Counted from the first letter of the stretch, positions 10,827 to 21,269 are shown. The stretch is DNA of 64,000 nt from Perognathus longimembris pacificus (GCF_023159225.1 NC_063167.1:9951734-10015733), one strand, 5' to 3'. Program-made: numbers and translations. The notes: generated by a model not told the origin, from the sequence alone.

Positions 10827-11600
10827 TGAAAGACTGAACAAAATATAGTCTAAAATAATCAAGAGCAACTCCATTTTTACTAAGTTAAGAATCAGGTAGA
10901 GTTAAAAGTTAGAATGCCTTAGCTTGCAGTATGCTTCACTGCTTTGCTTCATAACTGTGTTTCTCATAAATGCTTTGTTAACCCCACCTAAGACTGACCA
11001 ACTCAGCAACACGAAGGGAGTGTACTGGAATGTGGTCAATGTGTTCCTCGAAAATGCTGTCAGCTGAGTTAAAAAGACCCATTTCCAGGGATGGGAATAT
11101 AGCCTAGTGGCAAGAGTGCTTGCCTCATATAGGTGAAGCTGTGGGTTCGATTCCTCAGCACGGCATATATAGAAAATGCCCAGAAGTGGCGCTGTGGCTC
11201 AAGTGGCAGAGTGCTAGCCTTGAGCAAAAAGAAGCCAGGGACAGTGCTCAGGCCCTGAGTCCAAGCCCCAGGACTGGCAAAATTAATAAATGAATAAATA
11301 AATAAGAATAACTTGGGAAACACCCTTGTGACCCAGGTTACTTTGAAACCCACCAGCTAGCCAATCACTTTTAGTTGCTATGCTGTTGTTTTTTTTTTAT
11401 TTTACCGTGGTGAAATATGAATTGCTGTGTGCTGCTGTAAAAAACCCTGTTGACTGAGGAGTCGGGGCTCTCGATTTTGACCCGCTGCATTGGTGATAGT
11501 CATGAGCCCAAGCTCGAGCTTGCAATAAAGACTCTCATGTGCTTACAGCGGACTCGGCTCCTTGAGGGTCTTTCTGGGACTCCGAAATCTGGGCATAACA
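10827..11600 (+). repeat. ERV 3' LTR
   Basis: Starts TGAAAGACTGAAC and ends TCTGGGCATAACA, matching the 5' LTR. A SINE occupies 11088-11282, and about 190 bp present in the 5' copy are missing at that point, so insertion and deletion coincide. AATAAA is at 11524. Confidence 0.92.
11088..11305 (+). repeat. ID+dID SINE in the ERV 3' LTR
   Basis: GGGATGGGAATATAGCCTAG to GGACTGGCAAAATTAATAAA, with a (TAAA)n-like tail. Confidence 0.9.
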
Positions 11601-11604
11601 GCAC
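11601..11604. repeat. 3' target duplication of the ERV (GCAC)
   Basis: Follows the terminal CA of the 3' LTR and matches 2492-2495. Confidence 0.8.
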
Positions 11605-11629
11605 AAACCTAGAGGTTTTTGTGTGTTTT

Positions 11630-11822
11630 TGTGCCATTCCTGGTGCTTGAACTGGGGGCATGGGCTCTGTCCCTGAGTCTCTCTGTGCTCAAGGCTAATG
11701 CTCTACCACTTGAGCCACAGCACCACTTCCAGCTTTTTCTGTGTATGTGGTACTGAGGAATGGAACCCAGGGCTTCATGCACGCTAGGCAAGCGCTCTAC
11801 CACTAGGCCACATTCCCAGTCC
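11630..11822 (-). repeat. ID+dID SINE just 3' of the ERV
   Basis: TGCCATTCCTGGTGCTTGAA to GGCCACATTCCCAGTCC. Confidence 0.85.
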
Positions 11823-11955
11823 AGAACCTAGAGTTGAGATTAGCACTTGAGCTCAGGGAATCACCCTGAGGACAGCCTAGGAGAGTGCCTACGACTCTGA
11901 GACAAGCAGGTCACAATTCCACCTCTCCAAAGTCTGAGATCTGCTTTTTGATTAG

Positions 11956-11957
<2 letters not shown>

Positions 11958-12018
<61 letters not shown>

Positions 12019-12023
12019 TGTGT
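11958..12023 (+). repeat. (TG)n microsatellite
   Basis: About 30 TG units with one TA interruption. Confidence 0.95.
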
Positions 12024-12130
12024 ATCCTGGGGCTTGAACTCAGGAGCCTGAGTGCTGCCCCTGAGCTTTTTGTGCTCCACCAGTTGAGCCACAGTTCCAC
12101 GTCCAGCTCTTCAGTGGTTATTTGGAGAGT
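12024..12130 (-). repeat. Partial dID/B1 SINE
   Basis: TCCTGGGGCTTGAACTCAGG to AGTGGTTATTTGGAGAG; the (TG)n marks its A-tail side. Confidence 0.75.
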
Positions 12131-12137
12131 GTTACAG

Positions 12138-12370
12138 AGCCGGGTGCTGGTAGTTCACACCTGGATTACTGGCTACTTAGGAGGTTGAGATCTGAGGATC
12201 ATGGTTTGAAGCCAAGAAAGTCTATGAGACTCTTACCTTCAGTTAATCACAGAAAAGGGCAGAAGTGGTACTGTGGCTTAAGTGGTAGAGTGCTAGACTT
12301 GAGCAAAAGGAGCTCAGGGATAGCGCCCAGGCTTAGACTTCAAGCCTCAGGACTGGCCAAAAATAAAAGT
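12138..12370 (+). repeat. B1+dID SINE
   Basis: AGCCGGGTGCTGGTAGTTCA to CAGGACTGGCCAAAAATAAA. Confidence 0.86.
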
Positions 12371-12375
12371 TTCGG

Positions 12376-12600
12376 GGCTGGGAATATGGCCTAGTGGCAA
12401 GAGTGCTTGCCTCATATACATGAAACCCTGGGTTCGATTCCTCAGCACCACATATATAGAAAAGGCCAGAAGTGGTGCTGTGGCTCAAGTGGCAGAGTGC
12501 TAGCCTTGAGCAAAAAGAAGCCAGGGACAGTGCTCAGGCCCAGAGTTCAAGCCCCAGGACTGGCCAAAAACAAAACAAAACAAAAGTAAAAAACAAAAAC
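12376..12600 (+). repeat. ID+dID SINE
   Basis: GGGCTGGGAATATGGCCTAG to GGACTGGCCAAAAACAAAAC, with a long A-rich tail. Confidence 0.9.
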
Positions 12601-12609
12601 AGAAAAGAA

Positions 12610-12716
12610 GTTTCATAGACTTTCCTTCCCCAGGCTGATTTTGAACAGCAATCCTCAGATCTCAGCCTCCTAAGTAGCTAAGATTACAGGCATGAGCCAC
12701 CAGTGCCTGCCTGGTG
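12610..12716 (-). repeat. B1 monomer
   Basis: Reverse B1 with CCTAAGTAGCTAAGATTACA. Confidence 0.78.
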
Positions 12717-12929
12717 AAACCAGCTCTGTTTTAAAGGACTTCTCATAGCCTTTAGAAAACGAATGTGCATTTTATCAACTTATTATTTATTGGTAGTACT
12801 GTTTCGAAATGATGTCTGCATGCTTGTTGGGTGAACTGCCCCCTTCCTCCTTTTTTTTGCCTAGGCTAGTCTCAGAAAGCAATCTTCCCAAACATCACCT
12901 CCTCAATAGCTAATATACTTTCTTTTTTT

Positions 12930-13160
12930 TTAACCAGTCCTGGAGCTTGAACTCTGGGCTTGGGTGCTGTCCTGGAGCTTCTTTTGCTCTAAGCGAGCAC
13001 TCTATCACTTAAGCCACAGCACCACTTCCGGTTTTCTGGTGGTTAATTGAAGATCAGAGTCTCAGGGACTTTCCTGTCTGTCCTGGCCTTGAACCGAGAT
13101 CCTCAGATCTCAGCCTCCTGAGCAGCTAGGATTACAGATGTATACCACCAGCACCCAGCT
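12930..13160 (-). repeat. B1+dID SINE
   Basis: CAGTCCTGGAGCTTGAACTC to CCACCAGCACCCAGC. Confidence 0.85.
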
Positions 13161-13446
13161 TTTTTTTTTTTTTGCCAGTCCTGGGACTTGAACTCAGGAC
13201 CTGGGTACTGTCCCTGAGCTTCTTTTGCTCAAGGCTAGAGCACTTGAGCCACATGCATGCTAGTCAAGCACTCTACCACTGAGCCAAATCCCCAGCCCCA
13301 CTTCCAGTTTTTTTGTTTTTTTTTTTGAGTAGCTTATTGGAGATAAGAGTCTCACAGAGTTTCCTGCTAGGCTGGCTTTGAACCACGATCCTCAGATCTC
13401 AGCCTCTGGAGTAGCTAGAATCACAGGTGTAAGCCACTGCTAATGT
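13161..13446 (-). repeat. Rearranged dID/ID SINE followed by B1 part
   Basis: A dID end with an internal gap runs into an ID head (to CCCCAGCCCC, 13300), then a T-run and a B1 piece with GTAGCTAGAATCACAGGTG. Probably one element inserted into another. Confidence 0.7.
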
Positions 13447-14060
13447 ACAGCTTAAAAGTGATCTCCAGACACCACAGCTCTTTGCTGCAGTGGATGAACA
13501 CTCCATGTTCTTGGATGCAGCGAAGGCAGAGGAACTGGGGAGCATCTGTCTGTCTTGGGAACCTCAAGGTCTCTGCTGGCAATCTGTAGTTTGTCGCAGT
13601 GCCTTCCTGCCCTTTCCTGGACAGCTCCTTTTCCAAGCCTTTCTCAGGGGCGTCCCACACAGCATCCCACGCAGCCGCACTGCCAGGGGGTGCGAATATT
13701 CAGTCGTACTACAGGTAGAGTCCTACAATCCCAACCCCAGAGAATCCCCAGCCTCTCCAATACCCTCCCCACCACCCCACCATCCTGCAAGGCTCCCATT
13801 TCTTCTCTAAGCTTTCCGTCACCTCAGGGCTCTCCCATCCACTGAGTTGCTGGGATGCAACGACAACGCCATTTCCGTGGTGCTTCTGGGCCTCTAGGGG
13901 CAGTGGCACCCCTCTCCCCAGGGAGAAGGCTAGGACTTGGAAGACCTCAGAGGTGTCGCTCCTGCTTGAAGCCATAGCCAGCTGGTCAAGGTCCAAGGGG
14001 CAAAGTAATCCACATTCTCCTCACAACTCCATGAGGCTAACAGGTTCAGCCCTAATTACA
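13447..14060. other. Unassigned intergenic sequence
   Basis: Not repetitive by eye, pyrimidine-rich at 13740-13810. No recognised exon on either strand. Confidence 0.4.
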
Positions 14061-14069
14061 AGGATGAAG

Positions 14070-14335
14070 AAACGGAGCCAGTGCCTCACGCCTGTAACCC
14101 TAGCACCCTTAGGAGGCTGAGATCTGAGGGTTGTAGTTTGGAGCCAGCCCAGGCAGGAAAGTCCATGGGACTCATCTCTCCAATTAAGCACCCAAACAGC
14201 TGGAAGTGGCGCTATGGCACAAGTGGTAGAGCATTAGCTTTGAGCTAAAAACAAACACCAACAATCCCACAACTCAGGGACAGCACCCAGGCTCCGAGTT
14301 CAAGCCCCAGGACCAGCACAAAAAGAAAAAGAAAT
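14070..14335 (+). repeat. B1+dID SINE
   Basis: CCTCACGCCTGTAACCCTAG to CCCCAGGACCAGCACAAAAA, with a small insertion in the dID half. Confidence 0.83.
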
Positions 14336-14950
14336 GGAGACTCCCCAGGTAGCTCCATACAGGGCAGGCCTGACTGGTGTTCTTCCGGCTTCTCGCACCA
14401 ATTCATCTCACCTATTTAGAGGTGTGCGCCATTTGTTCGCTCACTCGTGCGATTCGCAGCCGGTGAAGGGCCTGTACCTGTGTGAGCCACCGTGCTGGGC
14501 CTTGGGAGCCCCCTGGGTCTCCCGCTGCCTCCCACTCAGATACAGATGTGGCTCCCAGGGGCCCCAGACTCCACTCGGTAGTGGGGAGTTGGATCTGGCC
14601 AAGTCCTCCTTTCCCCTGTCCTTTCTCCCATTAGGCCTCCCCCACAGGGGCCCTTCTCAGAGCTGTGGCCCCAGAGAAGGGTGAGTCACCCAGGGGAAAG
14701 TCTCCCTGCACCCCTTAGACCCCCCCCACCCCCATTGTCCACCGTCTCCACCTCAGAATGTGTGGGCGCATCCTTAGAATTGTCAGGACTCAGTGTTCTC
14801 CAGGCTGGTAGTGGGCAGTCCCAGAGCAAAGGCAGGCCATCTGCGGCCCTCAGAGACCAGCAGTCCAGCAGGGAGGCATGGAGCTCAAGGGGAGACCTGG
14901 GCAGGGGGGCAGTGCCAGATTATGTAATCTGTCCATTAATCTGGGGGTTT
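14336..14950. other. Unassigned intergenic sequence
   Basis: GC-rich, several short open frames but nothing recognised as a protein. Confidence 0.4.
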
Positions 14951-14954
14951 ACTG

Positions 14955-15142
14955 GGTTTTAGGGCTTGAACTCAGGGCCTAGGCACTGTCCCTGAGCTGC
15001 TTTTGCTCAAGGTTAGCATGCTACTGCGTGAGCCACAGCGCCACTTCCGGCTTTTTCTGTTGATGTGGTGCTGAGGAATCGAACCCAGGGCTTCACGCAT
15101 GCGAGGCAAGCATTCTACAGCTAAGCCACATTCCCAGCCCTC
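14955..15142 (-). repeat. ID+dID SINE
   Basis: GGGCTTGAACTCAGGGCCTA to GCCACATTCCCAGCCC. Confidence 0.87.
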
Positions 15143-15189
15143 CAAGACATTTTTGTCACCCCCAAAAGAAACTCCCCATCCTTCCACTC

Positions 15190-15880
15190 CTAGGTTCAGG
15201 CAACTATTAATCCTTTTGTGGCCACTATAGTAATTTTCCTACTTTAGATACTTCGTAGAAATGGAATCATCCAGTGTGTGGTTCTTGGCAGCTCTCTGGC
15301 TTTCACATACATGGTGTTTTCAAGGCTTGTCCATAGTATTGTAAGTACCAGAATTTTATTTCTTCGTTGGGCACTGATGGCTCACGCCTGTAATCCTAGC
15401 TACTCAGGAAGCTGAGATCTGAAGATCACAGATCAAAGCCAACTCTGGCTAGGAAAGTGAATGAGGTTCTTAACTCCAATTAACGACCCCCAAAAGCCAG
15501 AAGTGGAGGTGTGGCTTAAGTGATAGAGCACTAGCCTTGAGCAGAAAAAGAGCTAAGAGCATCCAAGCCTTGAGTTCAAGCCCTAGTATGGGCACACACA
15601 CACAAAATTAATTTCTGAATCCAAGGCATCATGCATGGCAGGTAGAGTTCTCCCAGAGTTTGTGCCCTACGCCCCACCCCCTGTTCCTTTTTATGGCTGA
15701 GTAATATTAAATTGTGTGACTATGCCATTTTGTGATCCACTGACAGACACTCGGGTTGCCTATCAACTTTTTAGTTATGATGAATAATGCAGCTATGGAT
15801 TTTTATGTACCAGTTTTTGTGTGAACATGTTTTTGTATCTCTTGGAGGAGAGTTGGGGTAATTCTAAGTTGAAGGAAGTT
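15190..15880 (-). repeat. Old L1 fragment, antisense, split by a SINE
   Basis: GTAGAAATGGAATCATCCAG, GGCTGAGTAATATTAAATTG and GATGAATAATGCAGCTATGG are typical antisense L1 ORF2 end sequence; the SINE at 15370-15605 splits it. Confidence 0.75.
15370..15605 (+). repeat. B1+dID SINE
   Basis: GGCTCACGCCTGTAATCCTA to CAAGCCCTAGTATGGGC; a short (CA)n replaces the tail. Confidence 0.85.
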
Positions 15881-15887
15881 GAAGGAT

Positions 15888-16115
15888 CTTTTTTTTTTTT
15901 TTTTCTTTACTTTTTTTTTGTTTTGCCAGTCCTGGGCTTGGACTCAGGGCCTGAGCACTGTCCCTGGCTTCCTTTTGCTCAAGGCTAGCACTCTACCACT
16001 TGAGCCACAGCGCCACCTCTGGCCGTTTTCTATATATGTGGTGCTGAGGAATCGAACCCAGGGCTTCATGTATGTGAGGCAAGCACTCTTGCCATGAGGC
16101 CATATTGCCAGTTGA
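15888..16115 (-). repeat. ID+dID SINE
   Basis: T-runs, GCCAGTCCTGGGCTTGGAC to GGCCATATTGCCAG. Confidence 0.9.
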
Positions 16116-16144
16116 AGGATCTTGAGTCACTGCCACATTATGGC

Positions 16145-16401
16145 TTTTTTTTTTTTTTTTTTTTTTTTGCCAGTCTTGCGGCTTGAACTCAGGGGCCTTG
16201 GTGTTGGTCCCTGAGGCTCTGTGCTGAAGGCCCGCACTCTACCACTTGAGCCACAGCGCCACTTCTGGTTTTTTCTGAATCGTTTATTGGAGGTAAGACT
16301 CTCGTGGACTTTGCTACCTGGGCTCGCTTCAAACCACCATTCTCAGATCTCAGCCTCCTGAGTAGCTAGGATTACAGGAGTGAGCCACTGATGCCTAGCT
16401 T
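16145..16401 (-). repeat. B1+dID SINE
   Basis: Long T-run, GCCAGTCTTGCGGCTTGAAC to GAGCCACTGATGCCTAGCT. Confidence 0.87.
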
Positions 16402-16516
16402 CAGACTGTTTTTTTTTGCCAGTCCCAGGGCTTGAACTCAGGGCCTGAGCACTGTATTCTCAACTCCATTTCATTGATCAATACCCTTGTTCTCATGCTG
16501 TGTACTGTCTTCATTA

Positions 16517-16518
<2 letters not shown>

Positions 16519-16549
<31 letters not shown>
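16519..16549 (+). repeat. (CT)n microsatellite
   Basis: About 15 CT units between partial SINEs (16410-16455 and 16556-16662, both reverse). Confidence 0.9.
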
Positions 16550-16552
<3 letters not shown>

Positions 16553-16671
16553 GGGGGGGTACTGGGGCTTGCCTGTGCTGGTAGGGTTCAAACCTTGATC
16601 TTCAGCTCTCAGACTCCTGAGTAGCTAGAATTACAGGCATGAGCCACTGGTGCCCAGCTTCTCCAGACTCT

Positions 16672-16885
16672 TTTTTTTTTTTTTTTTTTTTTGGCCAGTC
16701 CTGGGCCTTGGACTCAGGGCCTGAGCACTGTCCCTGGCTTCTTCCCGCTCAAGGCTAGCACTCTGCCACTTGAGCCACAGCGCTGCTTCTGGCCGTTTTC
16801 TGTATATGTGGTGCTGGGGAATCGAATCTAGGGCCTCGTGTATCCGAGGCAGGCACTCTTGCCACTAGGCTATATCCCCAGCCCC
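16672..16885 (-). repeat. ID+dID SINE, young subfamily
   Basis: Carries GGCTTCTTCCCGCTCAAGG and CTAGGGCCTCGTGTATCCG-type variants (one change), ending GGCTATATCCCCAGCCCC. Confidence 0.93.
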
Positions 16886-16939
16886 TTCTCCAGACTCTTT
16901 TGAAATTACGAAGTGCAAGTCTTTCTGAGACTTACTTCT

Positions 16940-17128
16940 TTTTTGCCAGGCCTTGAACTCAGGGCCTGAGCACTGTCCCTGGCTTCTTTTGCTCAAGGCT
17001 AGCACTCTGCCACTTGAGCCATAGCACCACTTCTGGCCATTTTCTATATATGTGGTGCTGAGGAATCGAACCCAGGGCTTCATGTATGTGAGGCAAGCAC
17101 TCTACCACTAGGCCATATTCCCAGCCCT
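16940..17128 (-). repeat. ID+dID SINE
   Basis: GCCAGGCCTTGAACTCAGG to GGCCATATTCCCAGCCCT, flanked by GAGACTTACTT on both sides. Confidence 0.92.
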
Positions 17129-17147
17129 GAGACTTACTTAAAAACAT

Positions 17148-17346
17148 TTTTTTTTGGTCAGTTGTGGGGATTGAACTCAGGGCCTGGTCACTGCCCCTGA
17201 GCTTGTTTTTTGCTCAAGGCTAGCCTCTGCCACTTGAGCCACAGCACCACTTCTGGCTTTTTCTGTTTATGTGGTACTGAGGAATCAAACTCAGGGCTTC
17301 ATGCATGCTAGGCAAACATTCTACCACTAAGCCACATCCCAGCCCA
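17148..17346 (-). repeat. ID+dID SINE, older
   Basis: GGTCAGTTGTGGGGATTGAA to GCCACATCCCAGCCC. Confidence 0.86.
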
Positions 17347-17357
17347 GAATTAGTTGG

Positions 17358-17588
17358 TTTTTTTTTGTCAGTTGTGGGACTTGAACTCAGGGCCTTGAGC
17401 TCTTTTGCTCAACGCTAGCACTCTACCACTTTGAGCCACAGCACTACTTCTATGGTTTCAACAGTTAATTGAAGATAAGAGTCTTAGATTCTTTTCTGCC
17501 CCAGCTAGCTTTGAACCATGATCCTTAGATCTCAGCCTCCTGAGTATAGGCATTGAATTATAGGCATGAGCCATTGGCACCTTGCTAA
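17358..17588 (-). repeat. B1+dID SINE, worn
   Basis: GTCAGTTGTGGGACTTGAAC to GAGCCATTGGCACCTTGC. Confidence 0.82.
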
Positions 17589-17594
17589 TTTGTA

Positions 17595-17890
17595 TTTTTA
17601 TTGTTATTATAAAGGTGATATAGAGAGGGATTATAGTTACTTAAGTCAGGTAAAGAGTACGTGTCTTGGAGCTGGGAATCTGTCTTAGTGGTACAGTGCT
17701 TGCCTAGAATGCATGAAGTCCTGGGTTCGATTCCTCAGTACCACATACACAGAAAAAGCCAGAAGTGGTGCTGTGGCAGGGACGGCTCTGAGTTCAAGCC
17801 CCAGGACTGGCAAAAAAAAAAAAAAAAAGAGTACATGTCTGTTTGGACACTGTCATCTCCTTCCCTAGCTCTCTCCCAGTTCAGAGACTA
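17595..17890 (-). repeat. L1 3'-end-like fragment, antisense, split by a SINE
   Basis: TTATTGTTATTATAAAGGTG and GTACATGTCTGTTTGGACAC are shared with the stretch at 34300-34670. The (+) ID+dID SINE at 17671-17828 lies between, duplicating AAGAGTAC. Confidence 0.65.
17671..17828 (+). repeat. ID+dID SINE with internal deletion
   Basis: GAGCTGGGAATCTGTCTTAG to GGACTGGCAAAA; about 40 bases of the dID middle are missing. Confidence 0.85.
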
Positions 17891-17929
17891 ACTTTTCAAG
17901 GTTGTTTTGGCGTTGACCCTTTTTGCTTT

Positions 17930-18373
17930 TGCTAGTCCTGGGGCTTGAACTCAGGGCCTAGGTGCTGACCTTAAGTTTTTTTGCTTAAGGGTAGCACTCT
18001 ACTACTTGAGCCACAACTCCACTTCTGGGTTTTGGGAAGTTCATTTGAGGTGAGAGTCTCATGAACTTTCCTGCCTGGCCTGACTTTGAGGTAATTTTTT
18101 TTTTTTTTGTCCAGTCCTGGGTCTTGGACTCAGGGCCTGAGCACTGTCCCTGGCTTCTTTTTGCTCAAGGCTAGCATTCTGCCACTTGAGCCACAGCACC
18201 ACTTCTGGCCATTTTCTATATGTGTGGTGCTGAGGAATCGAACCCAGGGCTTCATGTATACTCTTGTCACTAGGCCATATTCCCAGCCCCTGGCCTGGCT
18301 TTGAACTGCAGTCCTCAGATCTTAGCCTCCTGAGTAGCTAGGGTTACAGGTGTGAGCTGCTAGTGCTTAGCCC
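17930..18373 (-). repeat. B1+dID SINE interrupted by another SINE
   Basis: The dID half and start of B1 are at 17930-18093, the rest of B1 at 18290-18373 (GTAGCTAGGGTTACAGGTG). Confidence 0.85.
18094..18290 (-). repeat. ID+dID SINE nested in B1+dID
   Basis: GTCCAGTCCTGGGTCTTGGA to GGCCATATTCCCAGCCCC; flanks CCTGGCCTGACTTTGA and CCTGGCCTGGCTTTGA form the target duplication. Confidence 0.92.
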
Positions 18374-19010
18374 ATATTATTTTATAAGTGGTTCATCTAT
18401 CTGAGAATGAATGGCATTTCTCACAGAACTATCTGCTACCAAGAAAACAGAAAGAAATCTAAACATTATGTATTTCTTAAAGCCATCAAAAAAAAATCAT
18501 CTTGTGTCAAATGCCGACCTTGGCCCAGGACTTACCAGAAAGCAGCTGGATGAATCTCAGGGCTCGGAGACCTGCACGCTTTGCTCACTCTTTCCACACG
18601 AGACGGGCTCTCTCCCTGAGCCCTTGCTCTGCCTGTTCCGTTCTGTTGAATGTAAGAGAATGAAGATGGGAGTTGGTGGTAGGTCAGTTACTTGCAGCAG
18701 CAGAGGTTTAGAAATGTTTTTGGGGAATGTCAGCCATGTGGTTAGGGCTTAAGGGAAGGGACTGTCTGGTCTGCTGCACTGACAAGGTCGTGTCACCTTC
18801 CCCAGGCATGCCACTGCCTTGCTCATACAATGAGGGTGACAATGGTTGCTCTGCCTACCTCACAGGGGCTACTATGTCAAGGCAACCTCTCCCTGAGATT
18901 CTGCTTTGACTGCCCTAGGCCAAGTGAGACCTCTCCCATGGTCCCTGGATGGAGCAGTGTTCTACCCTAGCACCTGCCGTTCTGCATGGAAAATAACTGG
19001 TTCTCACTTT
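18374..19010. other. Unassigned intergenic sequence
   Basis: Non-repetitive; no recognised exon. SPATA21 would be expected on the minus strand somewhere upstream of NECAP2 but is not recognised here. Confidence 0.4.
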
Positions 19011-19012
19011 CT

Positions 19013-19100
19013 TTTCCTTCCTTCCTTCCTTCCTTCCTTCCTTCCTTCCTTCCTTCCTTCCTTCCTTCCTTCCTTCTTTCCTTTCCCTCCTTCCCTCTCT
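19013..19100 (+). repeat. (CTTC)n microsatellite
   Basis: About 15 perfect CTTC units then degenerate CCTT sequence. Confidence 0.95.
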
Positions 19101-19103
19101 TTT

Positions 19104-19328
19104 TTTCCTGCCAGACCCGGGGCTTGAACTCTGGGCTTAGGCACTGTCCCTAGACTCCATTTGCTCAAGGCCAGCACTCTACCACTTGAGCCACAGCTCC
19201 GCTTCCCACTTTTTACTGGCTCATTGAAGATAAGAATATTGTGGACTTCCCTGTCCAGGCTGGCTTGGAATCTTGATCATTAGATCTCCACCTCCTAAGT
19301 AGCTAGGAGTTACAGGCCTGGAGCACCA
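19104..19328 (-). repeat. B1+dID SINE
   Basis: CCTGCCAGACCCGGGGCTTG to GGAGCACCAATGCTCAG. Confidence 0.82.
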
Positions 19329-19828
19329 ATGCTCAGTTTTTCCAGCCTTCTCTTATCTGTGTGCTCCAGGAAGCAGGAGCTGGAACAAGACCTCGTATCA
19401 ATGGCTCTAGCACCTAGCGTGTGCTCGATGGCCATCTGTGTAAGGCTGATGGGAACAGAAAGTGCTCTGAGCACATTGTAAGCCTTGGCAGGGCGAGTAC
19501 TAAGTGGGAAGGAAGGGTTTTCACCTGTGGTGGCTGCATTGCAAGGCCCCAAACAGTCACCAGGGCTTCACGCTGCTTGGCTTCCAGGACAGAAGTGATG
19601 GGTCTGTGCGCTGATGGTGGACACTGTCCCAGTGTTTGCATCCTGACGGCTGCTCTTCTGACTGCCTGGACCCATGTGCCCTGCTCTTAGGAGGCCCTAT
19701 TTCCCTTGCTCTTCAGAACAGACCTATTCTGGGTGTCAGAGGGAGAAAGCGCATGGCTTCCTGCTCCTCAGTTGCCAGGTGTTTGGAACGCAGCCAGTTG
19801 GAGCATGCGCACGCACACGCAACCATTT

Positions 19829-19945
19829 GTTCTGAGCACTTACTCCACCAGGCCAGGCCCTGCGCTGCTGCGTACAGGACCCAGAGGTCGCAGAGGCCTG
19901 GTCCCGCCCTCGCGAAGTTCACAGCCTAGCGGGACAGCGAACACA
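19829..19945 (+). repeat. Ancient L2-like fragment
   Basis: TTCTGAGCACTTACTCCACC then CAGGCCCTGCGCTGCT and AAGTTCACAGCCTAGCGGGA follow the L2 3'-end pattern. Flanking 19330-19828 and 19946-20185 hold nothing recognised. Confidence 0.55.
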
Positions 19946-20185
19946 CTGGAAGAATGAGGGCAAAGGGAATAGACAGGTTTTTATGGGTGGAGTGAGCCCT
20001 CCCCTCCCTCTCTTCTTTCTCCTTGTCCCACCCACCCAGTAGACATCTGTCTTTGCTATTCTAGGAACATTGGAAAATAAGGAAGGACCAAAAGACCAGG
20101 GGAAAGGACTCTTATTTTCTGGGTCATTTCTCCATTTCTTCCTCATAGTGGACAGTCAAGAGCAAAAGTGACAGTGATAAAAATC

Positions 20186-20410
20186 AGTGCACATGAGCCA
20201 GTGGCTCATGCCTGTGATCCTAGCTACTCAGGAGACTGAAATCTGAGGACTGAGGTTCAAAGCCAGCCTGGGCAGAAAAAGTCCAGGAGACTCTTAACTC
20301 TAATGAATTACTCAGAAAAAGCCAGAAGTGGTGCTGTGGCTCAAATGATAGAGTGCTAGGGACAATGACGAAACCCTGAGTTTAAGCCCCAGGACTGGCA
20401 ATAAATAAGT
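20186..20410 (+). repeat. B1+dID SINE
   Basis: GTGGCTCATGCCTGTGATCC to CCCAGGACTGGCAATAAATA. Confidence 0.85.
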
Positions 20411-20597
20411 AAAATAAGATAAAATGAGAGGTCAGAGCCAGGTGCTAGTGGCTCATGCTGTAATCCTAATTCAGAAGGCGAAATAGGATCTCGGCTCAAA
20501 GCTAGCCGGGACAAGAAAGTCCGAGACACTTATCTCCAACTAGTCACCAAAAGCCAGGGGCTGGTGGCTCGTGCCTGTAATCCCAGCTAGTCAGGAC

Positions 20598-20795
20598 GGT
20601 TTGTTTTGTTTTGTTTTTGCCAATCCTGGGGCAGAGCACTGTCCCTGGCTTCTTTTTGCTCAAGGCTAGTACTCTACCTCTTGAGCCACAGCACTACTTC
20701 TGGCTTTTTCTGCTTATGTGGTGCTGAGGAATCAAACCCAGGGCTTTGTGCATGCTAGGGAAGCACTCTACCACTAAGACACATTCCCAGGCCCA
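20598..20795 (-). repeat. ID+dID SINE nested (first)
   Basis: GTTTTTGCCAATCCTGGGG to ACACATTCCCAGGCCC; CTCAGGA-type sequence is on both sides (TCAGGACGG, TCAGGATGG). Confidence 0.87.
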
Positions 20796-20901
20796 CTCAG
20801 GATGGTTTGAAGGCAGCCCAGGCCAGAAAGTCGGTGAGACTCTTATCTTTGACTAGCCAGAAAAAAGAAGTAGAGGTCTGGCTCAAGTAGTAGAGTGTCC
20901 G

Positions 20902-21111
20902 TCTTTTTTTTTTTTTTTGCCAGTCCTGGGCCTTGGACTCAGGGCCTGAGCACTGTCCCTGGCTTCTTCCCGCTCAAGGCTAGCACTCTGCCACTTGAGC
21001 CACAGCGCCGCTTCTGGCCATTTTCTGTATATGTGGTGCTGGGGAATCGAACCTAGGGCCTCGTGTATCCGAGGCAGGCACTCTTGCCACTAGGCTATAT
21101 CCCCAGCCCCT
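20902..21111 (-). repeat. ID+dID SINE nested (second), young subfamily
   Basis: Flanked by TAGAGTGTCCGTCTT on both sides, a clean 15-bp target duplication. Carries CTTCCCGCTC and CGTGTATCCGAGGCAGG. Confidence 0.95.
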
Positions 21112-21168
21112 AGAGTGTCCGTCTTGAGCTAAAGGACAGTACCTAGGCCTGAGTTCAAGTCCCAATAC

Positions 21169-21169
21169 C

Positions 21170-21214
<45 letters not shown>
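21169..21214 (+). repeat. (CA)n microsatellite
   Basis: About 22 CA units grown in the tail of the SINE. Confidence 0.95.
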
Positions 21215-21269
21215 GGATAGTTGAACACATTATGATGCTATATGTATACATATGTGTGTATATGTATAT

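Larger units (their letters stand above)
2496..11600 (+). mobile_element. Class I (gammaretrovirus-like) endogenous retrovirus, near full length, defective
   Basis: About 9.1 kb from TG of the 5' LTR to CA of the 3' LTR, flanked by GCAC on both sides. Order is LTR, tRNA-Glu-like primer site, leader, gag, pro, pol, env, polypurine tract, LTR. Frames are broken by stops, shifts, deletions (most of RNase H) and SINE insertions in gag, env and the 3' LTR. The LTRs differ visibly, and the SINE insertions also argue for an old copy. The tRNA-Glu primer site is like that of HERV-E-type elements; family assignment beyond class I is inference. Confidence 0.93.
20435..21170 (+). repeat. B1+dID SINE carrying two nested SINEs
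   Basis: B1 parts at 20435-20597 (with a partly repeated head) continue at about 20796-20899, and the dID end is at 21111-21165. The gaps are filled by two reverse ID+dID SINEs. Confidence 0.8.

Noticed and set aside
2496..11600. ERV as an active retrovirus
   Set aside because: Every gene is broken by stops, shifts, deletion or SINE insertion, and the LTRs have diverged.
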